From Pseudofabraea citricarpa (Eukaryota; Ascomycota; Leotiomycetes; Helotiales; Dermateaceae), in the NCBI GenBank assembly GCA_029641185.1, contig JAPWGK010000005.1, positions 868,001-932,000 of the forward strand: a DNA stretch of 64,000 bases. The letters are read 5' to 3'. This document shows, in pieces, positions 21,126-31,433 of this stretch (its first letter is position 1; every line of letters begins with the position of its first letter). The translations under genes and the position numbers were made by a program. Below the pieces are notes generated by a model. That model did no database searches. It had not been told where the DNA came from and was given only the letters and a program-made list of their open reading frames with translations.

Positions 21126-21262
21126 TTCCGCTGCCGGGAATCGAACCCGCTGTTATATTTGTTAGTATCTGTTGTGGTGTGTATGTGAGTCAAGATGTAC
21201 TTACGGGCTGCCCGGCGCTCTCTGGTGAAAGCGGGCTATGTTAACCCCTACACTACAGCGGA
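21126..21262 (-). tRNA. tRNA-Glu(UUC) with an anticodon-loop intron and a spliceosome-like insert in the T arm
   Basis: The mature 72-nt molecule folds completely. The seven-pair acceptor stem is TCCGCTG/CAGCGGA with discriminator A. The D stem is GTGT/ACAT, with the loop AGGGGTTA that forms part of a good A box. The anticodon stem GCCCG/CGGGC carries loop CTTTCAC, anticodon TTC (Glu). The T stem is CCGGG/CCCGG with loop TTCGATT (B box). Two inserts must be removed. The first is 10 nt at 21225-21216, between positions 37 and 38, where nuclear tRNA introns always sit. The second is 55 nt at 21204-21150, at the variable loop/T stem border; it begins GTAAGT, contains ACTAAC and ends AACAG. A single long intron cannot explain the gene, because positions 38-48 lie between the two inserts. 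Whether the gene yields a functional tRNA is not known from sequence alone. Confidence 0.85.
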
Positions 21263-23243
21263 TGTCTTGCTGTGAAGATGTTTGCGTTGGGAGAATTGCC
21301 TTATTTGAATACTTATCGATAAGAGAGAAAGGGAATGCCGAGCACACTCATAAACTTTGCATCCACCTTTTTCAGCGTCAAAAAAAGGCCTAATCCGATT
21401 TAATCGTAGTATAAAAGTATTTTTTCTTATATGTATAAACTTATCTACTTTCAATTATAGTAGAGCTACCATCTCGCGTAACTCTACAAACTGATAAACC
21501 GGTCACCGAGTCTTAAAACTGGTCAATATGATCAGACTCTTCAACTCATTTGTAAAAATACTCATAAGTATTTTGATTTCATATTCTTGAAAGCAAGGGA
21601 CCTATATTTACTTTATCCAGAAAGTCTGTTCGGTGTCTACATCTAACTATTCATTAATTATGAAATCATAAAGCTACCCCTAGCAAGTCCCACAGATCCC
21701 CTCGCGTTCAAAACCAACGGCGAAAAAAGCCACAGCGGACCTCGAGGTGTGAGCTGTCTCGTTCACGTCACAAACAATCCTTCCAAGGCCATCCCGCCCC
21801 AAGCGTGCAAAACGGTTGAATCCGAGCACCACGTAGCGGTACGGAAAGCATGCAGATTAAGAGATATCTCAAATAGCGTCTCTGCTATGATCTCATGAGC
21901 GGTATGATCAACGGCCTTCTGGAGATCATGCTGGGGATCACAGGGAGCTTAAGGATTTTCTGAAACCTAGCCATTTAAGCCTTTGTGACGGACCGACGGA
22001 AACGGCTGTCACTTCTTTTCTTCTAGCTCCCATCAACGGATGGATTTTCTCTGAAGTTCCTGTTCCCCCCCTGGCACCGACTTGAGACAGAGCCTTTACC
22101 ACGGCTCCGGCTGGCTCATGTAGCAATTATGACAGCCGAACACGACCAAGCATAAGCCGATTTGAAGAGGGAAGAGAAGGCAAAAACAACAGCCTATCAG
22201 CATACGGTCTTGAGTTGATGAATGTATCTTGCTGGAGGCAGTGTTTTGAAAAGCGAGCAGGTGGCCCCTCACCGGACGGCATGTTAACCTTAATGTGGTG
22301 ATTTTCCGCTACCTGGGTTGCGATGGTGATCGGTTCTGCGGTTTGCATCCTCCAGCACAGCACAGAGCACACCAAACACTGAGGACGGTCCAAGTTGCAG
22401 TGCGTGCAGGTTGGCGTGGTTGGGGCTCACGGCATGCTTCGGCTGACCTGAACTGACCACCACAGGCAAAAGACAGCAGAATCATGGATGGGAGTGGACT
22501 GGACTGGACCTGGATCTGGACCTGGACCTGGACCCGTGATCAATCAGAAGAAGCTGGCTGGCCATGGCTGATGCGGCCACCAGCAGCAGCAGCAGCAGCA
22601 GCAGCACCACTACCACGTCTTCCTCCCCCTTGAACTCCTGCGCTGAGGAGCATGAGCTTGTCGCATATCGCATACCGCTTACAGTACAGTACAGGGCCGC
22701 AAAGCCCACACCCACACCCACTCCCACTCCCACTTCCTCGCCGTGTCTGTCGTACTGTACCTTAGACGAGGATGAGTGTGGGGTCAAGATCTGATAAAGT
22801 TTCACTTCGCTGCCGCGGGACAAGGGGAGATGGCTGAGAAATCAACACCTCTTCGATTCTGTTCCTACTGTACCGGGTTGGCATTGAAGGCATAGACAAG
22901 TCTCAGCGTCGGTCGGATCCAGAGTGGCATTTGTCAGAGGTGAGGGTGAGGGTTATTAGAATACTACGGTCAGACGGTGATGGGAATAAGGCTGGCTGTG
23001 TTAATGACCGGGATGGCACAGGTGCTATACACCAGACAAGTGCACCACCAGTTGTCCTGACTTCCATACTTTAAGCTTCATTCACCCTGCACCTGCACCA
23101 CCCCTTCAGCCCTCCAGCTTTCCCCCTCCATTTGTGTCGCCGTCGCCCTCTCAGACGACTCCTCCTCCACCGCTCCCATCCTCTGTCCCACTACTAGATC
23201 CGGCATATCTCCCTCTCCCCCTCCCTCGTTGCCATCATCCGTA
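21263..23243. other. Intergenic region with a cluster of simple repeats before the bZIP gene
   Basis: No gene supported. Contains a (GGACCT)n-type tract at about 22494-22536, (CAG)8 at about 22581-22605 and (CCCACA/CCCACT)n at about 22708-22737, which together produce artefactual open frames. The last 200 nt are pyrimidine-rich, as expected for a long fungal 5' leader. Confidence 0.5.
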
Positions 23244-24251
23244 ATGGATTACCCATACTTCCAAGCGGCCCCTCAGCCATACCAGTTCCTCGGCCTGCCT
23301 CCAACCCCATCGCATACCAACTCCGCTCACTCGGACGACTTCAGCAATGGATCGCCTCCGGTAGTCAGTCAGACCGATGGAACCTCTCTTCTTCAGCTTC
23401 CATGCTAACCGGTGCAGGATCAGTACGACCAGTTCCAGCAGTTTGATCAGTACGGCTTCAGCAACCACAATGTCGTCCAGCAGATTAAACCCCCGAGCCC
23501 GACGCCACAGCACAAGTCCTCGGTCGCCTCGATACACCACAATGTGAACCACAGCCAGAACCAGGTGCACGATGCCAATCCGATGGATCTGAACGACGAC
23601 AGCAACCGCCAGCGGGGCGGGAGCAACAGCGACGACGAAGAAAACATGACTCCCGCGCAGTCCCGAAGAAAAGCCCAGAACCGCGCTGCGTGAGTATATC
23701 CTCACGTCTCTTTCTGTATGCGCGCATGAAGCTGATTATTCTGACCTAGCCAACGCGCCTTCCGCGAGCGCAAGGAGCGCCATGTCAAGGACCTCGAGGC
23801 CAAACTCGCCGCCCTCACCTCCTCCTCGTCAAACCTCTCGACCGAGAACGAACTCCTGCGCCAGCAGCTGCAGCGGGCATCGACCGAGAACGAGATCCTG
23901 CGCGCCACATCGGGCCATCAGCATTCGGTCTCGCCGCCACCTACGGCAGGCCCCTTGCGGTACACGCCCAAGGACTTCTACACCGAGGTCTTGGAGCCGC
24001 ACGACAACAAGACCATCTCGCACCGCGTCTCGGAAGGCGAGAGCGGAGAGAGATTACTAGCTGCGGGCGCGACGTGGGATTTCATCATCAACTCAGAGCA
24101 GTACAAGAGGGGGATGGTGGATGTGGGTGATGTCAGCGAGAGGCTGAAGACGCAGGCACGGTGCGATGGCCAGGGACCGGTCTTCGAAGAGCGAGTGATC
24201 CTCGCGGCCATCGAAGCCAGCGTGGCCAGCGGCAACGACGAGCTGCTGTAG
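23244..24251 (+). CDS. AP-1/YAP-type bZIP transcription factor
   Basis: Nuclear DNA-binding protein. Exons 23244-23360, 23418-23689 and 23750-24251, giving 296 residues. Intron 1 has a clear GCTAACCGGTGCAG end; intron 2 splits the Ala codon in QNRAAQ, a common place in fungal bZIP genes. The N-terminus (QPYQFLGLPPTPSHTNS) is a conserved fungal motif. The basic region QSRRKAQNRAAQRAFRERKE (residues 120-139) carries the YAP-specific NxxAQxxFR pattern and is followed by a leucine zipper (heptad Leu within about 146-180). The C-terminus contains TWDFIINSEQYKRGMVD and a final VILAAIEASVA block that recurs in this group. There are no clear Yap1-type cysteine-rich redox domains, so direct oxidant sensing like Yap1 is not implied. 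Target genes unknown. Confidence 0.9.
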
Positions 24252-26217
24252 GAGGGGAAACTACGACGATGGTGCGGCAGAGCGTTTTACGAAACCGGTG
24301 TTCTAAGGAGGAAAATCAACGTCTGGGAGGCTGCCTCGGCTATTACAAGTTGGTCGGGTTTTTTGAAGGGTGTTTCTGGTGTTCACACAGTCTCCATTCC
24401 AATCATGGAACTCTGCATATTAAGGATTTTTTATTTTCATTCGCTAGTACTCATTCTTACCTCGGTGCTCTTTCTGCGTGCGTGCGTTGAGAAAGAGAAA
24501 ATTTGAAATTGATAACAGAGCAGAGGACCAGAGTCAGCCGAAGTGCTTTCGAGGTCCTATCAAAGAGAAAAAACTGCCTCCTTACGAACAACACTGGTGC
24601 GATGAACTCACAGATAGATGATTAATCAATGATCTACCTACCTAGGTACGTACCTATTTAAAGCTGAGACACGGCCGAACTTGTTTCCAACTTTGGTCCT
24701 GTCCCTAGTACCTACGAAGTACCCACTCCGCCGTGCCTACCCAGGTACCTGGAGGTATTGTATCCATCCGTCTCTTATCTCAAACCTGAGGCCTGAGCAC
24801 GGCCAGACGAGATCTCGGACTGATAAAAGAGAAAAGGAAGAAGAAAAACACTAAGACGGAGCTGGCCAAAGCAGATCTTTTTAACTAGCTACCTTAATCT
24901 GAGCACCTAGCTCCCGTCCCCCCTCTCCTACCCTATATATATATTTACCAGTTCACGGTCTAAGCTCAACGACCTCCCGAAACTCACGGCAGCTGAACCC
25001 TGTATTGATAATCACAGGTCTGTCTAGAGCTTAGCTAAAAGCCGCACAGTTTTAGGTTTTGCTGTGTCAAGTTAGCGAGCTTTTGATTTCCTGAAAGGGC
25101 TTTTGGAGTTTTCTTTTTTTTTTTTTTTTTTTTGGAGTGTTATCGTGAGAGGTGCTCTTGTTATCTATCAGCCTATCTCGCTATTCGTCTCGCAGGCGGT
25201 GATTTGAATTCCCCGCGGTTTTCTTTTTATGGATCGGGGGAGTGAGAGGGAATTAGGAGAGAGAGTTGAGATAGAAGGAAGATCATGTGCGAGAACGGGA
25301 ATTGAAGGGGTTTGGATGTATTCTTTTTAACTTTTTATCTCTTAGACGTTGGTTCTCTTTTTCTGTTCTTTGGAAGTATGATAAAAAGGGGATCAAATCA
25401 AGTATACTAAGAGGTGATGTTATATTTGAGACGAGACTCTACTTGTAAATAACAGAACCACACAAGGTCCCTAAGATAAGAGGCACACAGCCGGTGGTTT
25501 GTAGCTGATGAACGTGGTGTGTTTCTCTTTCTCGTCTTGCTTGGTTGGTTGTACCTTCGCTTAATATAAGCTGCTACAGCTGTTTAGCTCACCGGGCCAG
25601 TATGATTATCTTACATCACGTACTTCTTGTCCTTAGATCTGGCCTGTTAAAAAGAGGCAAGTAATTGGAAGGCATGTGATTGTTACAAGAGATTGTGACC
25701 AAGAAAAGAAAAGGCTGGAAAAGGAAGAAGAAGAAGAAGAAGAAGTTTCGATATTGGAAAACGCGTGGTCGCCACGAAAATGAAAGACTGTGTGGACTAC
25801 ACAGTAATCAAGAATTGACAAGCATCAACAAGTCTTCTGGCAGGTTAAGAGGGAATGCTTTAGTGCATAGGGATTATGTAAGGGTTGAGAGGTAGCAAAC
25901 CATTTCCGCAAGACATCTGAGCTGGAAACATCCGAGCAGCTTTCACAGACAAGCATAGCATACTTCCCCCTAAAGAGATCCGCAAGACGGAAAGACTTAA
26001 TACATATATTCAATACAAAGCACAGGAAGCAGAAGCAGCAGCCGCTAGCCCAAGCTCTTCATCCCAAACGCCCCCATAAAGCCAAACTAATACAACAAGA
26101 CGCTGCTGAAGCGGCATAAGATATACAATCCCTAGGCCCAACCCCCCAATTTCCAACTCCAAGCTCTTTTGATATCATATAAACACGTATCCAAGCCGCT
26201 CAAGCAAGGATCAAGCA
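24252..26217. other. 2-kb interval with palindromic CCTAGGTA-type motifs and a T20 run
   Basis: No gene supported. At 24626-24760 there are clustered cctacctaggtacgtacct-like palindromic elements; a T20 homopolymer lies at 25114-25133 and a short (AAG)n tract near 25715-25745. Confidence 0.5.
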
Positions 26218-26895
26218 TCAAGCATCATCCATTTCGACCTCGCCCATAGCAGAATAATCCAAGAACTCAGCCTCGCCAAAATCCATACCCTCATTCTCCT
26301 GTCCAGGAGCAGTACGATAGTTCTTCAATCCATCCTTCTTCCTCCTGGGGACAGCCATGCGGCGATTGCCTAAAACCCGCATGTCGATTCCAGCATCGAG
26401 ATCCTGATCCTCGTCCTCCTGCTCGAGAAATCTCCTCTTATTCGTACCCTCCTCAGGGACGGAAACCACGCTCTCCTGACTGCTAGCCCACGACATATCA
26501 TCCCACGCATCATTGGACTCCTGGACGGCCAAACCGCCGACCTTCAGGATACCACAGAAGGGCGTGAGTTCTCTGGGGCGGGATGACGACGCCGGGATGC
26601 AAGGTGTGCTGTTGCTTCGCGGGTCCATGCCTGGATGGCCGGCGCCCGAATCCGTCTCTGAGAACAGCGTGAAGGCCGAGTAGGCATTGCCGGTCTTGTA
26701 GCCCTCGGGGACCGACTTGCGGACGCGCATGCCGACCGACAGGAGGTTTGATTGCACCTGCGATGACAGCTCGGGCGTTGGCAGCGCATTGGTGTCTTTG
26801 GCCTTGGAGCTTGCGCTTGCCGGTGAGAAGTACGACGTGATGGACGCTTGAGATCCAGGGCCCGCATAGGGCCTCTTTGCCTGATGGCCCGTCAT
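26218..26895 (-). CDS. Spd1/Dif1-like ribonucleotide reductase regulator with a PIP box
   Basis: Single exon, 225 residues from the ATG at 26895 (the frame upstream begins only with GTG). Near the N-terminus QASITSYF (residues 16-23) fits the PCNA-interacting PIP box Qxx[IL]xx[FY][FY]. A conserved block, NLLSVGMRVRKSVPEGYKTG at about residues 50-70, matches the core of the Spd1/Dif1/Sml1-related RNR-inhibitor family that controls the location or activity of the RNR small subunit. The rest is disordered, with an acidic patch (EQEDEDQDLDAGID), a basic patch (RRMAVPRRKK) and an acidic C-terminus. In S. pombe, Spd1 is destroyed on PCNA through CRL4-Cdt2; the PIP box here has T-S instead of the T-D of that degron. 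The family call rests on the short core motif. Confidence 0.75.
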   Translation of the reverse strand: MTGHQAKRPYAGPGSQASITSYFSPASASSKAKDTNALPTPELSSQVQSNLLSVGMRVRKSVPEGYKTGNAYSAFTLFSETDSGAGHPGMDPRSNSTPCIPASSSRPRELTPFCGILKVGGLAVQESNDAWDDMSWASSQESVVSVPEEGTNKRRFLEQEDEDQDLDAGIDMRVLGNRRMAVPRRKKDGLKNYRTAPGQENEGMDFGEAEFLDYSAMGEVEMDDA

Positions 26896-28054
26896 GATAG
26901 TTCTACGCACGCAGATACGGCGAGCGATGAAGATGAAAGATGAAACGAGCGTGTAGGACTGAAAGGAGAAGGCGGCTTTGCTTTATCGATTCGGATGGAC
27001 GGACGGCTCGAATACTTGGATGCGTGCGATAAGTCGAGAGCTGCCAACTTGGAAGAGGGGTCCTTGGTGGGGTTGATGGCGTGTTTCACAAGTGGATACA
27101 AGAAAACCTGTGCAGGATTATTTTTGTGAAAAGAGTCCGTCCAGAGTTGTGACGTTGATGAGGGGACGAGATCTGAGCAGAGAGCAGACGAGGCGGGGGA
27201 GTGAATGAATGGCTGGGGAAGTCCGGCTTTTGAGACTTCAAACCGCGACGACGCGAATTTTGGCGTTGGGTTCGAGACTTTTTGGCTATTTCTCGTTCCT
27301 GACCACAATTATTCCCATTGAGCCTTCAAATGTATTTTGTTGGCAGAAGAGAAGTTGTGTGATATACTTGGATTATCAGAAACTGCAATTGGTGCCTCAA
27401 CGCTTGCTATCTTGCGCCATCGTTGATTATTCTTTATTGCACGCCATTTGATGAATCCGGCGCTTTGCCAATGGGAAGCTCGGAATAGGTCAAAAATGGA
27501 AAATGTGGGATATTGTTACTATCAACTTTCTTCTGGTGTGAGTATGGGGAAAGCAGACACGATAAGGAGATCAACCAGCTGAGCACGGAATCACAGTCTC
27601 ACCGCACGTCATGATAATCAAGGAACAGTTCGTGGTCAACCTTATTTTGTAATGCACAAATCCCAAATCCACCAATCTGCCCACTGGGTATGTAGCAATC
27701 CTCAACAAGCTTCCCACGTCATCGCGTCAGTCAATCTATCGGTGGTAGATCATCTGAGCACTAATGTGAAAGAGTTTCCAGCCGGTCATATCCACACTAT
27801 GCAGTTTTTCGCGCGTATCGAGACACACCATCCACCAAAAGAAATAAACAAGGGGCACAATTGAATTTGTATTTGATGCAAGATATCCGGATCCCAAACG
27901 CCCTTTTGCTGCTAGAGGAATTTTGGCTAGTCCATCTTCTATCCGTCAAATCTTGTATGCTTGCGAGTAGAAGAACCATCTTAAAGAGCCCTCATGATCG
28001 TGACGTAAAACCGAACCGCAGAAGACGTAAGGAAAGTAGCGAGGGGTGACATGT
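26896..28054. other. Intergenic region
   Basis: Upstream of the Spd1-like gene and downstream of RPS27. Nothing else supported. Confidence 0.5.
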
Positions 28055-28584
28055 CTACTTTCTGCGGAACGAGCAGCCCTCTGTCAGACGAGCCTTTCCT
28101 CCTGTTGGTTGGCACAGAACGGTCGAGCAGCCGGCACAGATGACAACGGTTTGTGCGTGGGAGAAGACGGTGGTGATGGTGAAGCAGCCGGGGCACTTGA
28201 CATCCATGAAGAAGGATCTTGGGGCTGGGACAAGGTTCTGGTGTCGAAGTCAGTCTCTGAATCTTCTGATGTATCGAGAGCCCTATGGTGTCCGTACCTT
28301 AAGCTTGTGCTTGCGAGCCTCAGCGGCTGGGGTTGGGTTGAGAAGGTCAACGGCGAGAACCTATTCAGGCAGCACCACGTTAGCATCTGACTTCCAATGT
28401 CCCAGATGAAGCCCTCCAGTGTCCAATCCATCTCCATCTAGCTTGCGTATCGCCATTCTGCTGTCCCTGTATCCATCCTCCATCTTTGGCGGTTCGCAGT
28501 AGCTTCTTCTACATTGTGGCAATGTCGTGTGTCCGTTTTCGCCTTCACTATACATTCGTAGGGGCAAGAGGAATTCCTTACCAT
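28055..28584 (-). CDS. RPS27: 40S ribosomal protein S27 (eS27)
   Basis: Zinc-ribbon protein of the small ribosomal subunit. It is split so that no long open frame marks it. Exon 1 codes only the ATG (28584-28582); intron 1 is 221 nt (28581-28361, GTAAGG, GCTAACG branch, TAG end). Exon 2 (28360-28298) encodes [21 protein letters not shown]; intron 2 is 60 nt (28297-28238). Exon 3 (28237-28055) holds the rest. The 82-residue product contains the family's zinc motif CPGC..CAGC ([33 protein letters not shown]) and the conserved end [15 protein letters not shown]. An intron directly after the start codon is common for fungal ribosomal protein genes. It is head-to-head with PLP2, with 374 bp between start codons. 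Confidence 0.97.
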
Positions 28585-28958
28585 GTTGACGGTTTGCGAT
28601 TACGATTTCTGTTGTTTTGTTTTGACTGACGGGTCTTTCGTCGGTGATCTGGATTTTCTTGGACGTAGAGAGCGGATGTCAGTCGTGGTCGATGGTAGAG
28701 GGTCAAGATCGAAAGAGGGGATCGTGGAAAATGGAAATGTGCGAACCCTCGAAGCTAAGCGAAAATCTCCAAAATTCTGGACCCACTTTGTCACACGTGA
28801 CAATAATACGGAACAAAAAAATGTCGATTGCCAAACGAGCGAGCGAGCTGAGGCCCCGAACCCGACTTGGAGGGGCAGCGCAGCGGGGGCCTGATGCATC
28901 TTGACGCTCTGGTGTCCGTCCATGTACACGACAACCAAAGAAACAACCACAATTCAAG
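28585..28958. promoter_or_regulatory. Bidirectional promoter region of RPS27 and PLP2
   Basis: 374 bp between two divergent start codons. It must hold both promoters and 5' leaders. No specific factor site is asserted. Confidence 0.55.
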
Positions 28959-29779
28959 ATGGCAGCCCCCATGGAAGAGCGCATCAGTGTGCCAATAGAC
29001 GACCCAAATGCAGACACCGAATGGTAAGTATTCTCTTGAATTACCATGGAGCAAGTGCTCATATTCTTAGGAACGATATCCTTCGCAGTAAAGGCATTAT
29101 TCCCGAGAAGCCACCATCTCCTACACCCTTCATTGAAGAAGCCATCTTGGAAGGTCGAAGATTGGCGCACGAGAACCGTTTAGAAGGAAAGGATCTCGAT
29201 GAGCTTGACGAACTAGAGGACGAAGAAGATGCAGCATTCCTAGAGAAGTACAGGCAACAACGAGTCCAAGAGCTTGCGTCTCTAACCAAGAAATCACTAC
29301 ACGGGTCGGTATATCCGCTATCGAAGCCAGATTTTGTGAGAGAGGTTACCGAGGCTAGTAAGAATGGGCCAGTGTTGGTAAATCTTACGAGCAGCTTGGG
29401 AACGAATATTGAGAGTAGGGTTCTCACGGAGCTATGGAGAACAGCAGCTAGGGAATATGGGGAGATCAAGTTCTGCGAGATGAGAGGGGATTTGGCCATC
29501 GAAGGATACCCCGACAAGAATTGCCCGACAATACTGATTTATAACAAGGGGGATATCGTTAAGCAAGTCGTTACCCTTATGACGATGAATGGGGTCAGAA
29601 TTAGCATGAAGGAGATTGATGATTTACTCATTGAAATTGGAGCATTACGAGACAACGACATGAGGGTACAGAAGAGGAGGAGAGACAAAGAAGAGGAAGA
29701 GGAAGAGAGCAGGGAGAAAGGTGGAATACGAGGAAGTAAAAAACAGGCCAACGTAGAGGATGATGATGATTGGGATTAG
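28959..29779 (+). CDS. PLP2: Phosducin-like protein (PLP2/PDCL3 group)
   Basis: Cytosolic cofactor of the CCT/TRiC chaperonin in actin and tubulin folding. Exons 28959-29023 and 29071-29779 (47-nt intron GTAAGT..TTAG within the Trp codon of NADTEWNDIL), giving 257 residues. DPNADTEWNDILRSKGIIP is the hallmark N-terminus of the PDCL3/Plp2 branch. An acidic helical linker (DLDELDELEDEEDAAFLEKYR) is followed by a thioredoxin-like fold (VLVNLTSS, AIEGYPDKNCPTILIYNKG) that lacks the redox CxxC, as normal for phosducins. It ends in a charged tail with DDDDWD. Confidence 0.93.
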
Positions 29780-29935
29780 AGGATTTGATCACAGCTGCAT
29801 ATTCCAGGAGTCTAGGACGAAACGTGCAAGCCTCGAAAATGGTACATGGATTTTTAATTTTCTTTTGGTATCAAGTTCGGTTCATACTACTTTCTTGCCT
29901 CACGCCTCAACACCGACAACTACTTTAGGACCATT
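29780..29935. terminator. Convergent 3' region between PLP2 and the alcohol dehydrogenase
   Basis: Only 156 bp separate the two stop codons, so the transcripts probably overlap or terminate back to back. AT-rich, with a tttttaattttc run near 29850. Confidence 0.4.
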
Positions 29936-31433
29936 TTAGATGACAGCCGAAGGCTTCACATCTCCAGCCTTTAAGCTACTTAACTCTGGAGTACCAGGAG
30001 CTCGGGGGTGAGAAAATCTCGTCTCAACGAAGGTCTTCATGATACCCATTTCCTTCTTGTCGAAAGCCTCGTACAACTCCCTGAACTCGTCGATCTTGAA
30101 GCGATGCGAGAGAATAATGGTAGGATCAAACTCTCCAGTCTCAATCTTCTTCAACAGATCCTTCCAGTATTTCTGTACTGGGGCTTGACCGGTTCCCCTC
30201 AATGTGATACCCTTCTCCATCAAAGCGCCAATCAAGAACTGGTTTGTTAAAGCAGCATAGTCCGCAACAAGCGAGATAGTTCCGAACTTTCGAACAGCAC
30301 GAAGAGCCTCGTTCACAATCTCGCTGCTGTCCGTCTCAAGACCAACAGCTCGCTGGACGGTATGCAAAATGCCCTTAGTATATCTGAAAGCTGCAGCATC
30401 AATACCACAATCCACTCCATCAGGCTCCAACTCATAGATCTTAGAGACGACGTCAGTATCGACGTCAAAGTTGATGACATCACAACCGATATTCTCCTTG
30501 GCGAGTTGCAGTCTTTCCTTGACATTGTCGATCACGATAACTCTTCGAGCTCCAGCAAGCTTACTCCATTTCGCGGCGTATAATCCAATAGGACCGGCTC
30601 CCCAGATAGCAACGCTCTTGCCCTTCTCGACATCGGCGCAAATGACTGAGTGATAAGAGGTAGGAATGATATCAGAGAGGAATAAACCCTTCTCATCAGG
30701 AACGTTGTCTGGTAGTTTCAAGAGGTTCACATCACCGAATGGGCAGCGCACGTATTCGGCCTGTCCACCAGCAAAGCCTCCCGCGAAATGGCTGTATCCG
30801 AATAGTCCTGCAAACGGTTTGCCGTAAAGTTTCTCTTGCACCGATGAAGAATTCGTCTTGTCGCACATGGAAGAGAGTCCCTCCTTGCAAAATTTACATG
30901 CCCCGCAACTACGTTCATCCAATTAGCCCAAGATTTTGATTTCGCTATCAAGATCAGGGAGGACATACGCGATCTGGAAACTCGCCACAACTCGGTCACC
31001 TTTCTTGACATTCTTGATCGCTGAACCAACCTCGTCCACAATACCACACCATTCATGGCCTAGGATATCACCTCGCTGTAATTGTAGGATTTCCTTCTTT
31101 AAAAGATGGAGGTCAGATCCGCATACGGTAGTTCCTGTTACTTTACAGATGACATCCGTTGGCTCTGTAATAGCAGGAACTGGTGCTTCTGTAACTCTGA
31201 CGTCTAAAAGCGGAGATATATTAGTTTTTGGATTTTTTAAACTTCACTTCGAAGCTTCTTTCGTTTCTGTAGTGAGACGTACCATCTTTGCCGAACCACT
31301 GCAGCGTAAGTTGCGATTCATCAGGTCGCATGTTCGGCGTGTTCGTGGTAGCGGTTGGTCGATCTCCCAGAGCATTCTGGGCTTGGTTCGCAACCGTGGT
31401 TGTGATACCAGGAGGTGTGATATTCGTCGTCAT
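29936..31433 (-). CDS. Zinc-dependent alcohol dehydrogenase (formaldehyde-dehydrogenase-like MDR)
   Basis: Exons 31433-31283, 31203-30969 and 30908-29936, giving 452 residues. Introns GTACGT..TTTTAG (79 nt) and GTATGT..GTAG (60 nt) rejoin FGKD|DVRVTEAP and FQIA|CGACKFC. GroES-like catalytic domain: TVCGSDLH (catalytic Cys), GHEWCG (catalytic zinc His/Glu) and the structural-zinc lobe CGACKFCKEGLSSMC. Rossmann fold: VAIWGAGPIGL and the acidic VIVIDN, favouring NAD. The YSHFAGGFAGGQAEYVRCP block is typical of the glutathione-independent formaldehyde dehydrogenase-like group. Substrate not determinable. An in-frame ATG at 31532 would add 33 basic, Ser/Thr-rich residues, a possible mitochondrial leader; I chose 31433 because homology-like sequence begins after it. 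Confidence 0.9.

Noticed and set aside
22482..22823. 113-codon minus frame
   Set aside because: Built from the CAG, GGACCT and CCCACA simple repeats.
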